Shown piece by piece: positions 46,001 through 54,613 of a stretch of 64,000 nucleotides of DNA. Numbering within the stretch: position 1 is the first letter of the stretch; every line of letters starts with the position of its first letter. The translations under genes and the position numbers were made by a program. The notes beneath the pieces were generated by a model. That model saw only the letters and a list, made by a program, of their open reading frames with translations, searched no databases and had not been told where the DNA came from. Source of the stretch: Mesobacillus subterraneus. GTDB taxonomy: Bacteria; Bacillota; Bacilli; Bacillales; Cytobacillaceae. The stretch is from contig NZ_JAMBOF010000002.1 in the NCBI RefSeq assembly GCF_023715485.1, positions 310,001-374,000 on the forward strand, read 5' to 3'.

Positions 46001-47566
46001 GTTTTCGACAACTTCACGAAGAGCATTCCCGTCAGCGTGAGAAATCATTGTAAATGGAACATCCCAACCGCCCTGGTCTTTATAGAATGTAGCTCCAGCA
46101 TTGCTGTCATAAACGATAATACCGGCAGCGCCAGCCGCAGCAGCATTTTGTGTCTTATCATAGAATGATAAAGCTCCACGTTGTACTAAAACAACCTTGC
46201 CTGTTACATCAAGACCTTCATAGTCTTCAGGAGAGCCTAAAGCACCTTCAAGGCTGACAATTTCCTTATCAGCTAAACCATCCCAGTTGTCACGTCCATA
46301 GCCAACTGCATTGAAGTCAGAACCATCAACAGTTACTTTAGTTTCATATAAGTATCCTTCATTTCCTGATGCTGCTACTTGCAATGTATCCGGGTTAAGT
46401 CCTGGAGCTCCTACAACTCCGATATCAGGATTTTCAAAATTAGGGTTGTCCCAACCATAACCGATATGTCCAGAGTTACCAGCAGAAACAGCTGCCAATA
46501 CACCATTATCTACTGCTCTTGTAATCGCTAAGTCTTCTACGCTCTCAGGCTCATAGAAAGAAGCAGTACTGCCCAAGCTCATATTCAGGACATCGGCACC
46601 CAATTTAATAGCATCATCAATTGCCGCTAAATAAACATCTGACCATGTTGATGGATAAAGTGGATCATTTGAGAAAACCTTCATCCCTAATACTTGCGCT
46701 TCAGGTGCAACCCCTTGAATCCCACCATTCTCTACATCACCATTTGCTGCAACTGTACCGGCAACGTGCATACCGTGCATAGAAGCCTCTGGTCCAAGGT
46801 CTAGAATTGTATCGTTCATATCATAATAGTTGAAGCCATAAGGAACCTTTTCAGTATAGTACTTACCTTTCAGGCCTTCATCTTCAACAATTGTTTTAAC
46901 TTCGCTTTCCTCAAGCTCACCTTTGACACCTTCACTGAGGACAAAATCCTTATGGGATGGATCCACGCCTGTATCGATTACTGCTACAACCTGGCCTTCC
47001 CCTTTGTACTTCGCATCTCCCCAAGTCTGGTAAGACTGGATGAACTGATGGCTCGTTTTCATATTAGGCTCGACTTCAGGCCGGTTATACTCATTGCTCA
47101 AGTATACATTCTTAACTCCAGCTGTGTTTTCAATCTTAGAGATATCACCGTATGTAACCTCTCCGCTAAAACCATTGAAGACAGTAGAATAATTGCCCTT
47201 GTACTTGACTTTGACACCTTTTGAAGATAGAGCTTTCTTCACATTTGTTTGCTGCTTTTCAACTTTAGCAGCTAATTCATTTTTTGTTTTCTCCGGAAGC
47301 TCTTTGTAAAGCTTTTTATTTTTGGTTGCGTATTCAATTGGAGTTTCCCCTTCAACTTCAACAATCACGCGAACCTTGTCAGAGGCTTTGAAATTTGCAG
47401 TAGTTTTTAGCTTTGATTTGTCAAATGCTTTCCTGCCATCTAATTGTTTCGTAATCGCAGGCTTTGACGGCTTTGAATTGTTCAGGGTTTCTGCTAATGC
47501 AAAGTTCACATTTGAGAATAACAATGAACCAGCCAATAGATAGGTAAATGGCTTTCTAAGTTTCAA
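43004..47566 (-). CDS. Lactocepin-like cell-envelope serine protease with CWB2 anchor
   Basis: 1520 aa, secreted (signal peptide ending FALAE). Order: I9 propeptide (about 60-160); S8 catalytic domain with Asp of VVAVIDTGVDPSHKD (~197), His of HGMHVAGTVAANG (~263) and Ser of MSGTSMAAPHVAGG (~585), interrupted by a PA insert (about 420-530, GKVVLVQRGALSFYDKTQNA); fibronectin-like/Fn3_5 domain and Ig-like repeats to ~1230; and three C-terminal CWB2 repeats (1235-1520; NRLSGDTRYKTAAEVSK, VFGADRWETAAKIAK, YRLGGQNRYETALKVAQ). Length and domains match lactocepin/C5a-peptidase-like proteases. It probably degrades extracellular proteins for peptide supply, held at the wall by CWB2. Confidence 0.92.
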   Translation of the reverse strand: MKLRKPFTYLLAGSLLFSNVNFALAETLNNSKPSKPAITKQLDGRKAFDKSKLKTTANFKASDKVRVIVEVEGETPIEYATKNKKLYKELPEKTKNELAAKVEKQQTNVKKALSSKGVKVKYKGNYSTVFNGFSGEVTYGDISKIENTAGVKNVYLSNEYNRPEVEPNMKTSHQFIQSYQTWGDAKYKGEGQVVAVIDTGVDPSHKDFVLSEGVKGELEESEVKTIVEDEGLKGKYYTEKVPYGFNYYDMNDTILDLGPEASMHGMHVAGTVAANGDVENGGIQGVAPEAQVLGMKVFSNDPLYPSTWSDVYLAAIDDAIKLGADVLNMSLGSTASFYEPESVEDLAITRAVDNGVLAAVSAGNSGHIGYGWDNPNFENPDIGVVGAPGLNPDTLQVAASGNEGYLYETKVTVDGSDFNAVGYGRDNWDGLADKEIVSLEGALGSPEDYEGLDVTGKVVLVQRGALSFYDKTQNAAAAGAAGIIVYDSNAGATFYKDQGGWDVPFTMISHADGNALREVVENQNLNTLGVAQLNKNEDPEMGRMTDFTSWGTTPSLELKPEITAPGGNIYSTFQNDSYGLMSGTSMAAPHVAGGSALVQQYLKTDDRFEALEASEHTRLAKILLMNSAKVIEDLQGQPFSPRRQGAGMMQTFAAVDTPVFVVNKNTGEAKVELKDFKEKTQSFTLTATNMSEEEVTYNVNTRLLTDTFKQVEGAPDQNALIAGDIQGAKVVAPKTVTIPAGESVDFTVSFDITGAKIPGIDKDGNATSKALTEDIFVEGFVQFTDAKGAEAKLSVPFLGFYGEWDRPEVLDGFRVNNEVKYFDYGVDDVLVDNDEYFNSPVPEKGYYALSPNGDGVLDNMNPFLGILRNAKEVQYNILDEEENLLRRVFMQKNVRKTYIDGGSSFGFTYNSNAIWDGTVKSEMVKDGLYYYEVKSVVDYAGAEWQSKTIPVYVDTKAPAVKATYDGKTGELKWEGSDEGVGILGYEVLVNGESVADLAADKTSYTFTELAEGDLVEVRAYDHAYNVGTDEVANGDTESPLLLVLSPEPYGAYNTKEVPVEGYVLENVKVAKVTVNGEPAEVSYDEEEEAYYFSGVAKFDADDKYDVIVTATDVSGNEYSISRKVFVDTTKPTLTTDAPSFVDNNVEELTVNVEMKDNYKYFSLYVDDNHLYDQSIEDPVSILGAGTQTVEVPVTLKEGDNVFKLTLTDIAGNETVEEVKIHRNEDAERVNRLSGDTRYKTAAEVSKKGWESADTVVLARGDNYADALAGVPLAKKYNAPLLLTKPNEFTKEASDEISRLNAKTVYILGGTGAVNAATEKALKDKGIKVVRVFGADRWETAAKIAKHVAPEGVKEVVVVNGSNFPDALSVASFAAEKGMPILLTKTNSLPDVTAKTIRDLGASKSLVVGGTGVVPKVVTDQLPYVYRLGGQNRYETALKVAQYFHKDANHYYLATGRDFADALSGAALAAKNGTGVLLTDKSLSAETEKFIKDNNLDKVTILGGNGVVSDTVAAKLKDLLK

Positions 47567-47813
47567 TCCCTTTTCCTCCCTAGTAATATATTAAAAAAAT
47601 AAATTAAATGTGAAAAAAGACCTCCATTTCTTATAATATTTAGAAAATACAGTTTAATTTTACGAGATTTTTCCATTAGAGTCAATTTAAACTAGGTAAA
47701 TTCTATTATATTTTTATATTATTCTTAAGATTTTATATTTAATAAAAACATTCCGATTGTATTTTTCTGGATTTGCAATGCTTTTGAATGAAAACTGTAT
47801 TCTTTTTAGTAAA

Positions 47814-47842
47814 AAAAAGGGTGCTCTCAGCACCCTTCTCCT
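47814..47842 (-). terminator. Terminator of CWB2 nucleotidase
   Basis: On the minus strand AAGGGTGCT, loop GAG, AGCACCCTT then eight U, just after the stop at 47852. The gap 47567-47851 holds nothing else visible. Confidence 0.9.
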
Positions 47843-47851
47843 TTAAAACTA

Positions 47852-50800
47852 TTAATTTACCTTTGTCACACGGCCTTCAATTTTAGGATCTACAGTACCT
47901 TTTGCCTTGATATAGTTAACCAATGCATCCAGGTCAACGACATCGATTGTTTTGTCAGTTATTTCTGCAAGAATTGCATAGCCATCTCCGCCGCCAGCCA
48001 TATAGTTATTGACAGTAATTGAATATGTTTGATCCATCGCTACATCGGTTCCGTCATTCTTCTTGATGGATACAATGCGGTCTCCTGCAGCTCTTGAATC
48101 ATCATACTCAACTTTCAAGCCAGAAATCGGCATAATGCGAACTTTGCTGCCCCATTGCTGTTCTAGCAATGTTTTAATCTGTGCGCCAGTCACATTCATT
48201 TTTACAAGATCATTGCCGAAAGGCTGAACAGTGAATGCTTCTTTCCAAGTAATTTCCCCTGCATCAATGTCAGCACGGACTCCGCCGGAGTTCATGAACG
48301 CAAAGTCTGTTCCTGTCTGGAAACGCATAGCATCAGCTACTAGGTTGCCCATGGCTGTTTCGCCGGCAGGGCTTGGTTCTCTGCTGATATAGTTAGGTGT
48401 AGTTCCAATTACTTCGTTCAAAATTGGAGCAACATCCGCTAAATATTCATCAAGAATAGCCTTAATTTTTGCATCTGGCGTGATTTTATCACGGTATGTT
48501 GTTACGATTTCAGCTTTACTTGAAACTACATCCTTTGTTTTAGGATCAATCATAAGGTCGACGTCTGAGAACGCTGTACCTCCAGAATACGATTGAACAA
48601 CAATTTTTCCGTCAACTTTTGTGTTTGTGAAAGCGTGGTTGTGTCCTCCGAAAAGAACGTCAACTTCATCATCAACATTTTTAGCAATCTCAACAAGCTC
48701 TTCGCTTGCCTCTGAGCCATCAAACTTTGAATACGAAGGATTGTGTGCTAAAACAACAATCGTTTCAACGCCTTTTGCTTTTAGTTCAGCAGTATATTTG
48801 TTAATTGCTGCAGTTTCGTCTGTGAACTTAACATCCTTAACCGCACTTGGAATTACGATACTTGGTGTATCTGACAAAGCAACCCCAATGAAACCAATTT
48901 TTACTCCGTTTACTTCTTCAATGTGGTAAGGAGCAAGAATCGTTTCATTCGTAGCTGCATCAACAAGATTAGCTGCTACGTAAGGGAAGTTGGCTCCACC
49001 GAAAACTCCATATTTTTCAACTGTCTTCTCATGGCTTCCACCGTCGATGAGACGCATCATTTCTGGAACGCCTTCATCAAATTCATGGTTTCCTACAGTT
49101 CCAACATCAAATCCAAGCTCATTTAAAATATTAATCGTTGGCTCATCCTGTAGTAAAGCTGAAACTGGTGAACTTGCACCAACAGCATCCCCTGCATGGA
49201 CCATTAACGTATATGGATTCTGTGCTTCACGCTCTTTCAGGTATGCAGCAAGGTATTCAACTCCACCAGCGTTAATCTTGGAATTAAAAGTATCAAGCTG
49301 GCCATGGAAATCATTGATTCCAAGTAATTGAACCTCAAAAGGCTTGCCCATCATATCCATTTTGTACTTAGCGAAACCATTTGCACCAGCACCAACATAA
49401 TCAATGTTGTCAGAGCTATCTGCAAATGCTTTAGCTGCTGGAGATGACTCAAATGTAACATTTACATTTGTATTGATTGGAGTCAGGCTCCAGTTTTTGT
49501 CAGCAGATGGATTGATTGTCTTATTCTTAATGATGTAGTTCATCAGAACTTGTCTGTTTTCATCAGGTGATGAATAGATAATTCTCTTTGCATCCGGATT
49601 AGCAAGCTTAGTGAATGAAGCACGGTAGTTATTTGTCGCAATGACAAACTGCTGGTCTGCTTCTACTGGCTTTCCATTATATGAAAGGTTCTTGATTCTG
49701 CTTGCGCCTTCGTTTAGAACATTTCCATTTTGATCATATTTCGCAGGCTGAGTTACATCAACTTCATAAGTAACACCATCTAATGTGTCAAAGTTATAAG
49801 CCTGGAATTCTTTATTGATCAAAGATTGTTCAGTTGTTACTGAAGGGTCGATTTGATTGAAGTTTCCTGTAGTCCACTCTAAGTATTCCTTAACTTGAGC
49901 ACCAGATAATTGGATTGCCGTTACAGTATTCGGATACTTATATAGGTCTGAAACGTTCTTTATTGCGATTTCACCAGCAGGGAAGTAAGTGTACTCATCT
50001 GCTCCATTCCTTCCTGCCTTGAAAGGTGCTGCAGAAGATAGGACTGGAAGATTTTCATATTCTGTACCCTTAAGAACATCTTCAATATATTCTTTCTGCG
50101 CGTTGCTTACGATTTGCACGGATGGGTCATCCTGTACACGTGCAAAGTAGCTGTTGATTGGTGCAGTTGTTGTACCAATTGGCTGGTTGATGTACTTAAC
50201 TGTAGCGTCATGTGAAGGCTTCATAACCTCAACGATTTTTGAATCTACTTCAGCGCCCTTTGAAGAAAGTACCTCTGATTTAGAACCCTTAACGCCCCAC
50301 TTGCCATCTACTTTTTCCAAAGTAAGGTCAATTACACCAAGGTGGCTGCCATCAACAACGGATTGTACAGCAGCAACGCCATTGATTGTTCCGTTTACAT
50401 TGTCTACACCAGCAATGCCATTGTATGAAGAATCAGAAGGGAATGCTTTGTGTGTATGTCCGAACAGGATTGCGTCGATATCCGGCACTTCACTTAGTGC
50501 GAAAACCGTATTTTCTTTGTTAGTCTTATCTGCGTCGAAGCCAGTATGTGCCAGAGTTACAACAACTTCAGCTCCATCCTCCTTCATTTGTGGTACCCAT
50601 TTCTTAGCAGAAGCTACAACATCTTCAGTTACAACCTTGCCTTCAAGGTTTGCTTTATCCCACTGCATGATTTGCGGAGCTACGAAACCGATAACACCAA
50701 CTTTAACGATGTGCTTCTTGCCTGCTTCGTCTACTACTTCTTTGTCAATGATTTGATAAGGCTTAACAAAGTTCTTATCATTTGAAGGGTCATTGTCATG

Positions 50801-52153
50801 GTCATCGTTATATACGTTAGCAGAAACGAATGGGAATTCTGCAGTCTTCATGCTGCCTTCAAGGTAATCAAGTCCATAGTTGAACTCGTGGTTTCCAAGT
50901 GTTGCAGCATCATAGTCCAATTCATTCATAGCTTGATAGATTGGGTGCTCTTCATGCTTTACAAGGGTATCAGAAACTACGCCTTCTCCGCCAAGAACTG
51001 TTATAGACTTGCCATCTACGAGCGCTGCAACTTCCTTAAGCATTGAGTTTCTCTCTACAAGGACAACGGGAGCATCTTCTCTTGCAGCTAGTACTGAACC
51101 TGCCAAAGCATCAGCAAATCCACGGCCAGTTGAAACGAATACTCGTGTTTTAACGCTGTCAAGTTCAGTAGCAACCTTTAGAGATGTTTCGAAACGAGTT
51201 GCACCGCCGAAACGAGTTGCACCTTTAACAGACTTTTCAACTGCTTCGCTGATAACGCCTGTACCGCCGATCAATACTGTTTCAGTAACATTCTTCAAAG
51301 CAGCCTGAGTTTCAGCAGGAACCTTCGTTGCATCAGTCAATAGGATTGGAAGGCCATTCTTAGCAGCATAAGGAGCTACAGAAATAGCATCAGGATAGTT
51401 ACGGCCATTTACCAATACTGCTTTTGTGCCGTTTCCTAATTCTTCAGCTACAAGTGCGGCTGTTTCGAAACGGTTTTCTCCGCCGAGTCGTTTAACCCAA
51501 AGCTTCATCTTGGATGAAAGTGTAGATTGGATTTGGGAAGAAACTGCCCCAGTTCCACCAACGATTAAGACGCGCTTAGCACCAAGACGTTTGATTTCAG
51601 CAATTGTATCTTCATGTAGAGTATTAGGTTTTGTTAATAGAATCGGTGCATTGTGTTTGTATGCAAGTGGTGCTGCCGCTAATGCATCAGCGAATTCATC
51701 AGATCTAACAAGGACAACCGTTTCAGCTGTATCCCAGCCTTCTTTGGAAATGTCGATCGCTGTTTCAAAACGGTCCAATCCAGCCAAACGGTCTACAAAA
51801 GTCAATGGCTCAACTTTCGCTACATAGTCAGTGAATGGATTGCCCTGAAGCATGTCTCCATTATCCAATAAAAGGTTGTTAGCGTTTTCAGCGCGTTCCG
51901 TCTTAACTAAAGAAGAAACTTTAGCCAACCCTTTTGTGACTTCTGTATCAGTAAAATAGTCATGGTTCATAATACTTCCATGGACATCAGTAGTTTCCAT
52001 GATTTTCAGTTTCACAAGTGCTTCGCTCGACAAGACATTTGTCGGCGTGCCCTCAGCGAAAACTGATGTTCCGGACATTGGGGAAGCCAATAAACCAACA
52101 GTTAGAGCAGATACAGCTAGTCCATTTAATTTCTTTTTGAACTCTTTTTTCAC
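47852..52153 (-). CDS. Two-domain 5'-nucleotidase / 2',3'-cyclic phosphodiesterase (YfkN-like) with CWB2 inserted in the first domain
   Basis: About 1433 aa, secreted (signal peptide ending SVFAE). Two metallophosphatase/5'-nucleotidase halves are present: the first with TTDVHGSI (~57), LLDNGDMLQGNP (~96), TLGNHEFNYGLDYL (~418), LFGHTHKAF; the second from LLGINDFHGQLDTF (~941) with MVHAGDAVGASS, VGNHEFDEG and LFGGHNHAF, then a 5'-nucleotidase C-domain. Between DNGD and GNHE of the first half, three CWB2 repeats of about 285 aa are inserted (residues ~116-400; 50954-51808). B. subtilis YfkN has the same two halves without this insert. It would release phosphate and nucleosides from extracellular nucleotides. 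Start GTG at 52153 after AGGTGGG. Confidence 0.92.
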   Translation of the reverse strand: MKKEFKKKLNGLAVSALTVGLLASPMSGTSVFAEGTPTNVLSSEALVKLKIMETTDVHGSIMNHDYFTDTEVTKGLAKVSSLVKTERAENANNLLLDNGDMLQGNPFTDYVAKVEPLTFVDRLAGLDRFETAIDISKEGWDTAETVVLVRSDEFADALAAAPLAYKHNAPILLTKPNTLHEDTIAEIKRLGAKRVLIVGGTGAVSSQIQSTLSSKMKLWVKRLGGENRFETAALVAEELGNGTKAVLVNGRNYPDAISVAPYAAKNGLPILLTDATKVPAETQAALKNVTETVLIGGTGVISEAVEKSVKGATRFGGATRFETSLKVATELDSVKTRVFVSTGRGFADALAGSVLAAREDAPVVLVERNSMLKEVAALVDGKSITVLGGEGVVSDTLVKHEEHPIYQAMNELDYDAATLGNHEFNYGLDYLEGSMKTAEFPFVSANVYNDDHDNDPSNDKNFVKPYQIIDKEVVDEAGKKHIVKVGVIGFVAPQIMQWDKANLEGKVVTEDVVASAKKWVPQMKEDGAEVVVTLAHTGFDADKTNKENTVFALSEVPDIDAILFGHTHKAFPSDSSYNGIAGVDNVNGTINGVAAVQSVVDGSHLGVIDLTLEKVDGKWGVKGSKSEVLSSKGAEVDSKIVEVMKPSHDATVKYINQPIGTTTAPINSYFARVQDDPSVQIVSNAQKEYIEDVLKGTEYENLPVLSSAAPFKAGRNGADEYTYFPAGEIAIKNVSDLYKYPNTVTAIQLSGAQVKEYLEWTTGNFNQIDPSVTTEQSLINKEFQAYNFDTLDGVTYEVDVTQPAKYDQNGNVLNEGASRIKNLSYNGKPVEADQQFVIATNNYRASFTKLANPDAKRIIYSSPDENRQVLMNYIIKNKTINPSADKNWSLTPINTNVNVTFESSPAAKAFADSSDNIDYVGAGANGFAKYKMDMMGKPFEVQLLGINDFHGQLDTFNSKINAGGVEYLAAYLKEREAQNPYTLMVHAGDAVGASSPVSALLQDEPTINILNELGFDVGTVGNHEFDEGVPEMMRLIDGGSHEKTVEKYGVFGGANFPYVAANLVDAATNETILAPYHIEEVNGVKIGFIGVALSDTPSIVIPSAVKDVKFTDETAAINKYTAELKAKGVETIVVLAHNPSYSKFDGSEASEELVEIAKNVDDEVDVLFGGHNHAFTNTKVDGKIVVQSYSGGTAFSDVDLMIDPKTKDVVSSKAEIVTTYRDKITPDAKIKAILDEYLADVAPILNEVIGTTPNYISREPSPAGETAMGNLVADAMRFQTGTDFAFMNSGGVRADIDAGEITWKEAFTVQPFGNDLVKMNVTGAQIKTLLEQQWGSKVRIMPISGLKVEYDDSRAAGDRIVSIKKNDGTDVAMDQTYSITVNNYMAGGGDGYAILAEITDKTIDVVDLDALVNYIKAKGTVDPKIEGRVTKVN

Positions 52154-52410
52154 CCTATTCCCACCTCTCAAGTATGTAACAGCAAATCTATTATATACGC
52201 AAAACTAGTAAGAATATATCATTTTTTGTAAAAAAAGTGTGAAATTTTCATTTTTTTAATTAATTCCAATATTAATTTTTTGTAAATGCTAGATTTGCAA
52301 AATAACACGAAAGATTTCCCTTATCACAGCTTTAAAAAAGTATAATAATAGTATCCAAAGCATTATATATTGTTCTTTAGAGATTATTAAACTTCAAGGG
52401 GGTACATGTT

Positions 52411-54573
52411 TTGGGGAGTTGGGGTAAAAGCATTTTGTTGTTGAGTCTTTTGTTGTTCTTCGGGAGTATGCCAGCTTATGCTGAGGATGCAAAAAGGATT
52501 GTTGTAAAGTACAAAAATGAGCACCTTGTCAACGGTCTCTCTTACGCAGATTCATCAAAAGCAAAGAATGCCAAAGTCATCACGGTATCTGCTAATGACA
52601 CTAAAAAAGTCCTTTCTGATTTAAAAAAGAATCCCAATGTCCTTTACGCCGAGGAAGAAAAACAGTATACGTACTTTGGAGCTCCCAATGACGCTTATTT
52701 TCAAAGGTATCAATCAAAGGATTTTTCAGCTGTAAAAGCACTTGAGGCCTGGAATGCGTTCAACCCAAAATCCAAACCCATTGTCGCGGTATTAGACTCA
52801 GGAATCGATATGTCCCATCCAGATTTAAAAAACCTCATATATAAGCCTTTTAATATCCTGAATGGCAGTACTCTTCCTATCGATGATGTTGGCCATGGAA
52901 CCCATGTTGCCGGAATCATCGGGGCTGAATCGAATAATAAGGTTGGTATAGCCTCTCTTTCCAAAGGCAGCTATATCATGCCAATAAAAATCGGATCGAA
53001 GAATGGAATCTCGAACATTGATTTGGCTGACGGCATATACCACGCTGTCAAGAATGGGGCTTCCATCATTAATATCAGTCTTGGCGGAGAATATAGCGCA
53101 TACGTTGAGGATGCATGTAATTACGCATACGAAAAGGGCGTCCTTGTTGTAGCTGCTGCAGGTAATAATGGAGTTCCTTACTACAGCTTCCCTGCAGCCC
53201 ACAATACCGTTATGGCAATTGCCGCAAGTGACAGCAGCACAAATACGCTTGCTGACTTTTCGAATTATGGTGATTGGATTTCGGTTGCAGCACCCGGAGT
53301 AAATATATACAGTACTTACCTATCAGGAAAGTACGCAATGATGGATGGCACGAGTATGGCGTCCCCGATGGCAGCATCCATGGCTGCGCTGCTAAAGAAC
53401 CATCATCCAGGCCTGACCAATAATCAGCTTCGATGGATCATAGAAGCAAGCAGCGACGAATATGAAGGATCGCTGTACCACTCAAACGGGCGGATCAACG
53501 CTCAAAATAGCTTCACGCTATTCAATGATTTCACAAGAGCGTACGGAGCCACTTCTGTCGAAACATCAACTATCATATCTATGACTGGATGGGAAACAGC
53601 TTCAGCGGGAGTACTAGAGCCTGAAGAACTGGAACTTAACCCTGACCTTCCAACCAACGAAGGAAGATTCGTTATTCTGGCCAGCAACCAGAGCTTTCCT
53701 GACAGCCTGGCAGCCGGTGCTCTATCATACAAACTCGATGCACCGCTCCTGCTCACTTATCCTAACATTTTAAGGCAGTCTACAATCGACACCTTGAATG
53801 AGCTTCAGGCAGACAAAGTGCTGATTATGGGAGGACCGGGTGCAGTCTCCGACAATGTGAAAGCAGATATTGAAAGCCTCGGGTATGAAGTCACTCGCTT
53901 AATGGGGGACGACCGCTTTGAAACAGCTGCTGCTATAAATAATTACATTGCTAAACGCAGCGGTAAGGTAATCATAACAAACGCCAGAAATTTCCCTGAC
54001 GCACTGTCCGTATCCGCCTTTGCCGGAAGCGAACAGATTCCAATTGTGTTCGTCGAAAGAAATTCAATTCCAGAAGCTACCCACGACTTCCTTAATAAAT
54101 ACAAATTTAGCAAAGCCATTGTGATTGGCGGTCCCGGTGTAGTATCCGATTTTGTTCTCAAGCAGTTCCCAAATGCCGAGAGAATCGGAGGAGCAGACCG
54201 TTTTGAAACGAACCGGAAGGTCATCAATTATTTCAAACCAGCAAGTGACCTTGAGGGAATTATCCTGGCAACTGGAAGGAACTTCCCCGACGCCCTTTCA
54301 GGAGCTCCTGTATCGGCAAAATTTGATTATCCACTCGTACTGGTTGACCCGGCAAAGGGTCCGGCTGCTACCTTTGATTTTGTAAAACAGAAGACAGCCG
54401 CCAGTGAATATCTGCCGGACATGATTACATTAGGCGGACCGGCTGTCATTCCTCCAGCCATCGTCTGGCGATTTGATCAAATATTATATAATAGCTGGTA
54501 CAAGGAAGAGTATGGTCCTTATCAGCAATTCAGCAAGCATCCTGATAAACCAGTTACAGTAAACCGAAAATAG
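52411..54573 (+). CDS. Subtilisin-like serine protease with C-terminal CWB2 anchor
   Basis: 720 aa, secreted (signal peptide ending PAYAED). I9-like propeptide (about 28-95), S8 domain with Asp of VAVLDSGIDMSHPD (~129), His of GHGTHVAGIIG (~162), the oxyanion-region AAAGNNG and Ser of MDGTSMASPMAASM (~315), then three CWB2 repeats from about residue 395 (VTRLMGDDRFETAAAIN, ERIGGADRFETNRKVIN). The start is TTG at 52411 behind AAGGGGG. The gene diverges from the nucleotidase across a 257-base gap that must hold promoters for both. Probably a wall-held exoprotease. Confidence 0.92.
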   Translation: MGSWGKSILLLSLLLFFGSMPAYAEDAKRIVVKYKNEHLVNGLSYADSSKAKNAKVITVSANDTKKVLSDLKKNPNVLYAEEEKQYTYFGAPNDAYFQRYQSKDFSAVKALEAWNAFNPKSKPIVAVLDSGIDMSHPDLKNLIYKPFNILNGSTLPIDDVGHGTHVAGIIGAESNNKVGIASLSKGSYIMPIKIGSKNGISNIDLADGIYHAVKNGASIINISLGGEYSAYVEDACNYAYEKGVLVVAAAGNNGVPYYSFPAAHNTVMAIAASDSSTNTLADFSNYGDWISVAAPGVNIYSTYLSGKYAMMDGTSMASPMAASMAALLKNHHPGLTNNQLRWIIEASSDEYEGSLYHSNGRINAQNSFTLFNDFTRAYGATSVETSTIISMTGWETASAGVLEPEELELNPDLPTNEGRFVILASNQSFPDSLAAGALSYKLDAPLLLTYPNILRQSTIDTLNELQADKVLIMGGPGAVSDNVKADIESLGYEVTRLMGDDRFETAAAINNYIAKRSGKVIITNARNFPDALSVSAFAGSEQIPIVFVERNSIPEATHDFLNKYKFSKAIVIGGPGVVSDFVLKQFPNAERIGGADRFETNRKVINYFKPASDLEGIILATGRNFPDALSGAPVSAKFDYPLVLVDPAKGPAATFDFVKQKTAASEYLPDMITLGGPAVIPPAIVWRFDQILYNSWYKEEYGPYQQFSKHPDKPVTVNRK

Positions 54574-54576
54574 TTG

Positions 54577-54607
54577 TAAAAAGAGTCAGCCTGAGCTGAC
54601 TCTTTTG
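54577..54607. terminator. Bidirectional terminator
   Basis: AAAGAGTCAGC, loop, GCTGACTCTTTT between converging CWB2 genes. Confidence 0.9.
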
Positions 54608-54613
54608 TTTGAA

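Noticed and set aside
50154-50756. 200-aa plus-strand open frame, and similar long frames opposite the CWB2 genes
   Set aside because: They are antisense shadows of clearly conserved domains on the other strand without ribosome sites.
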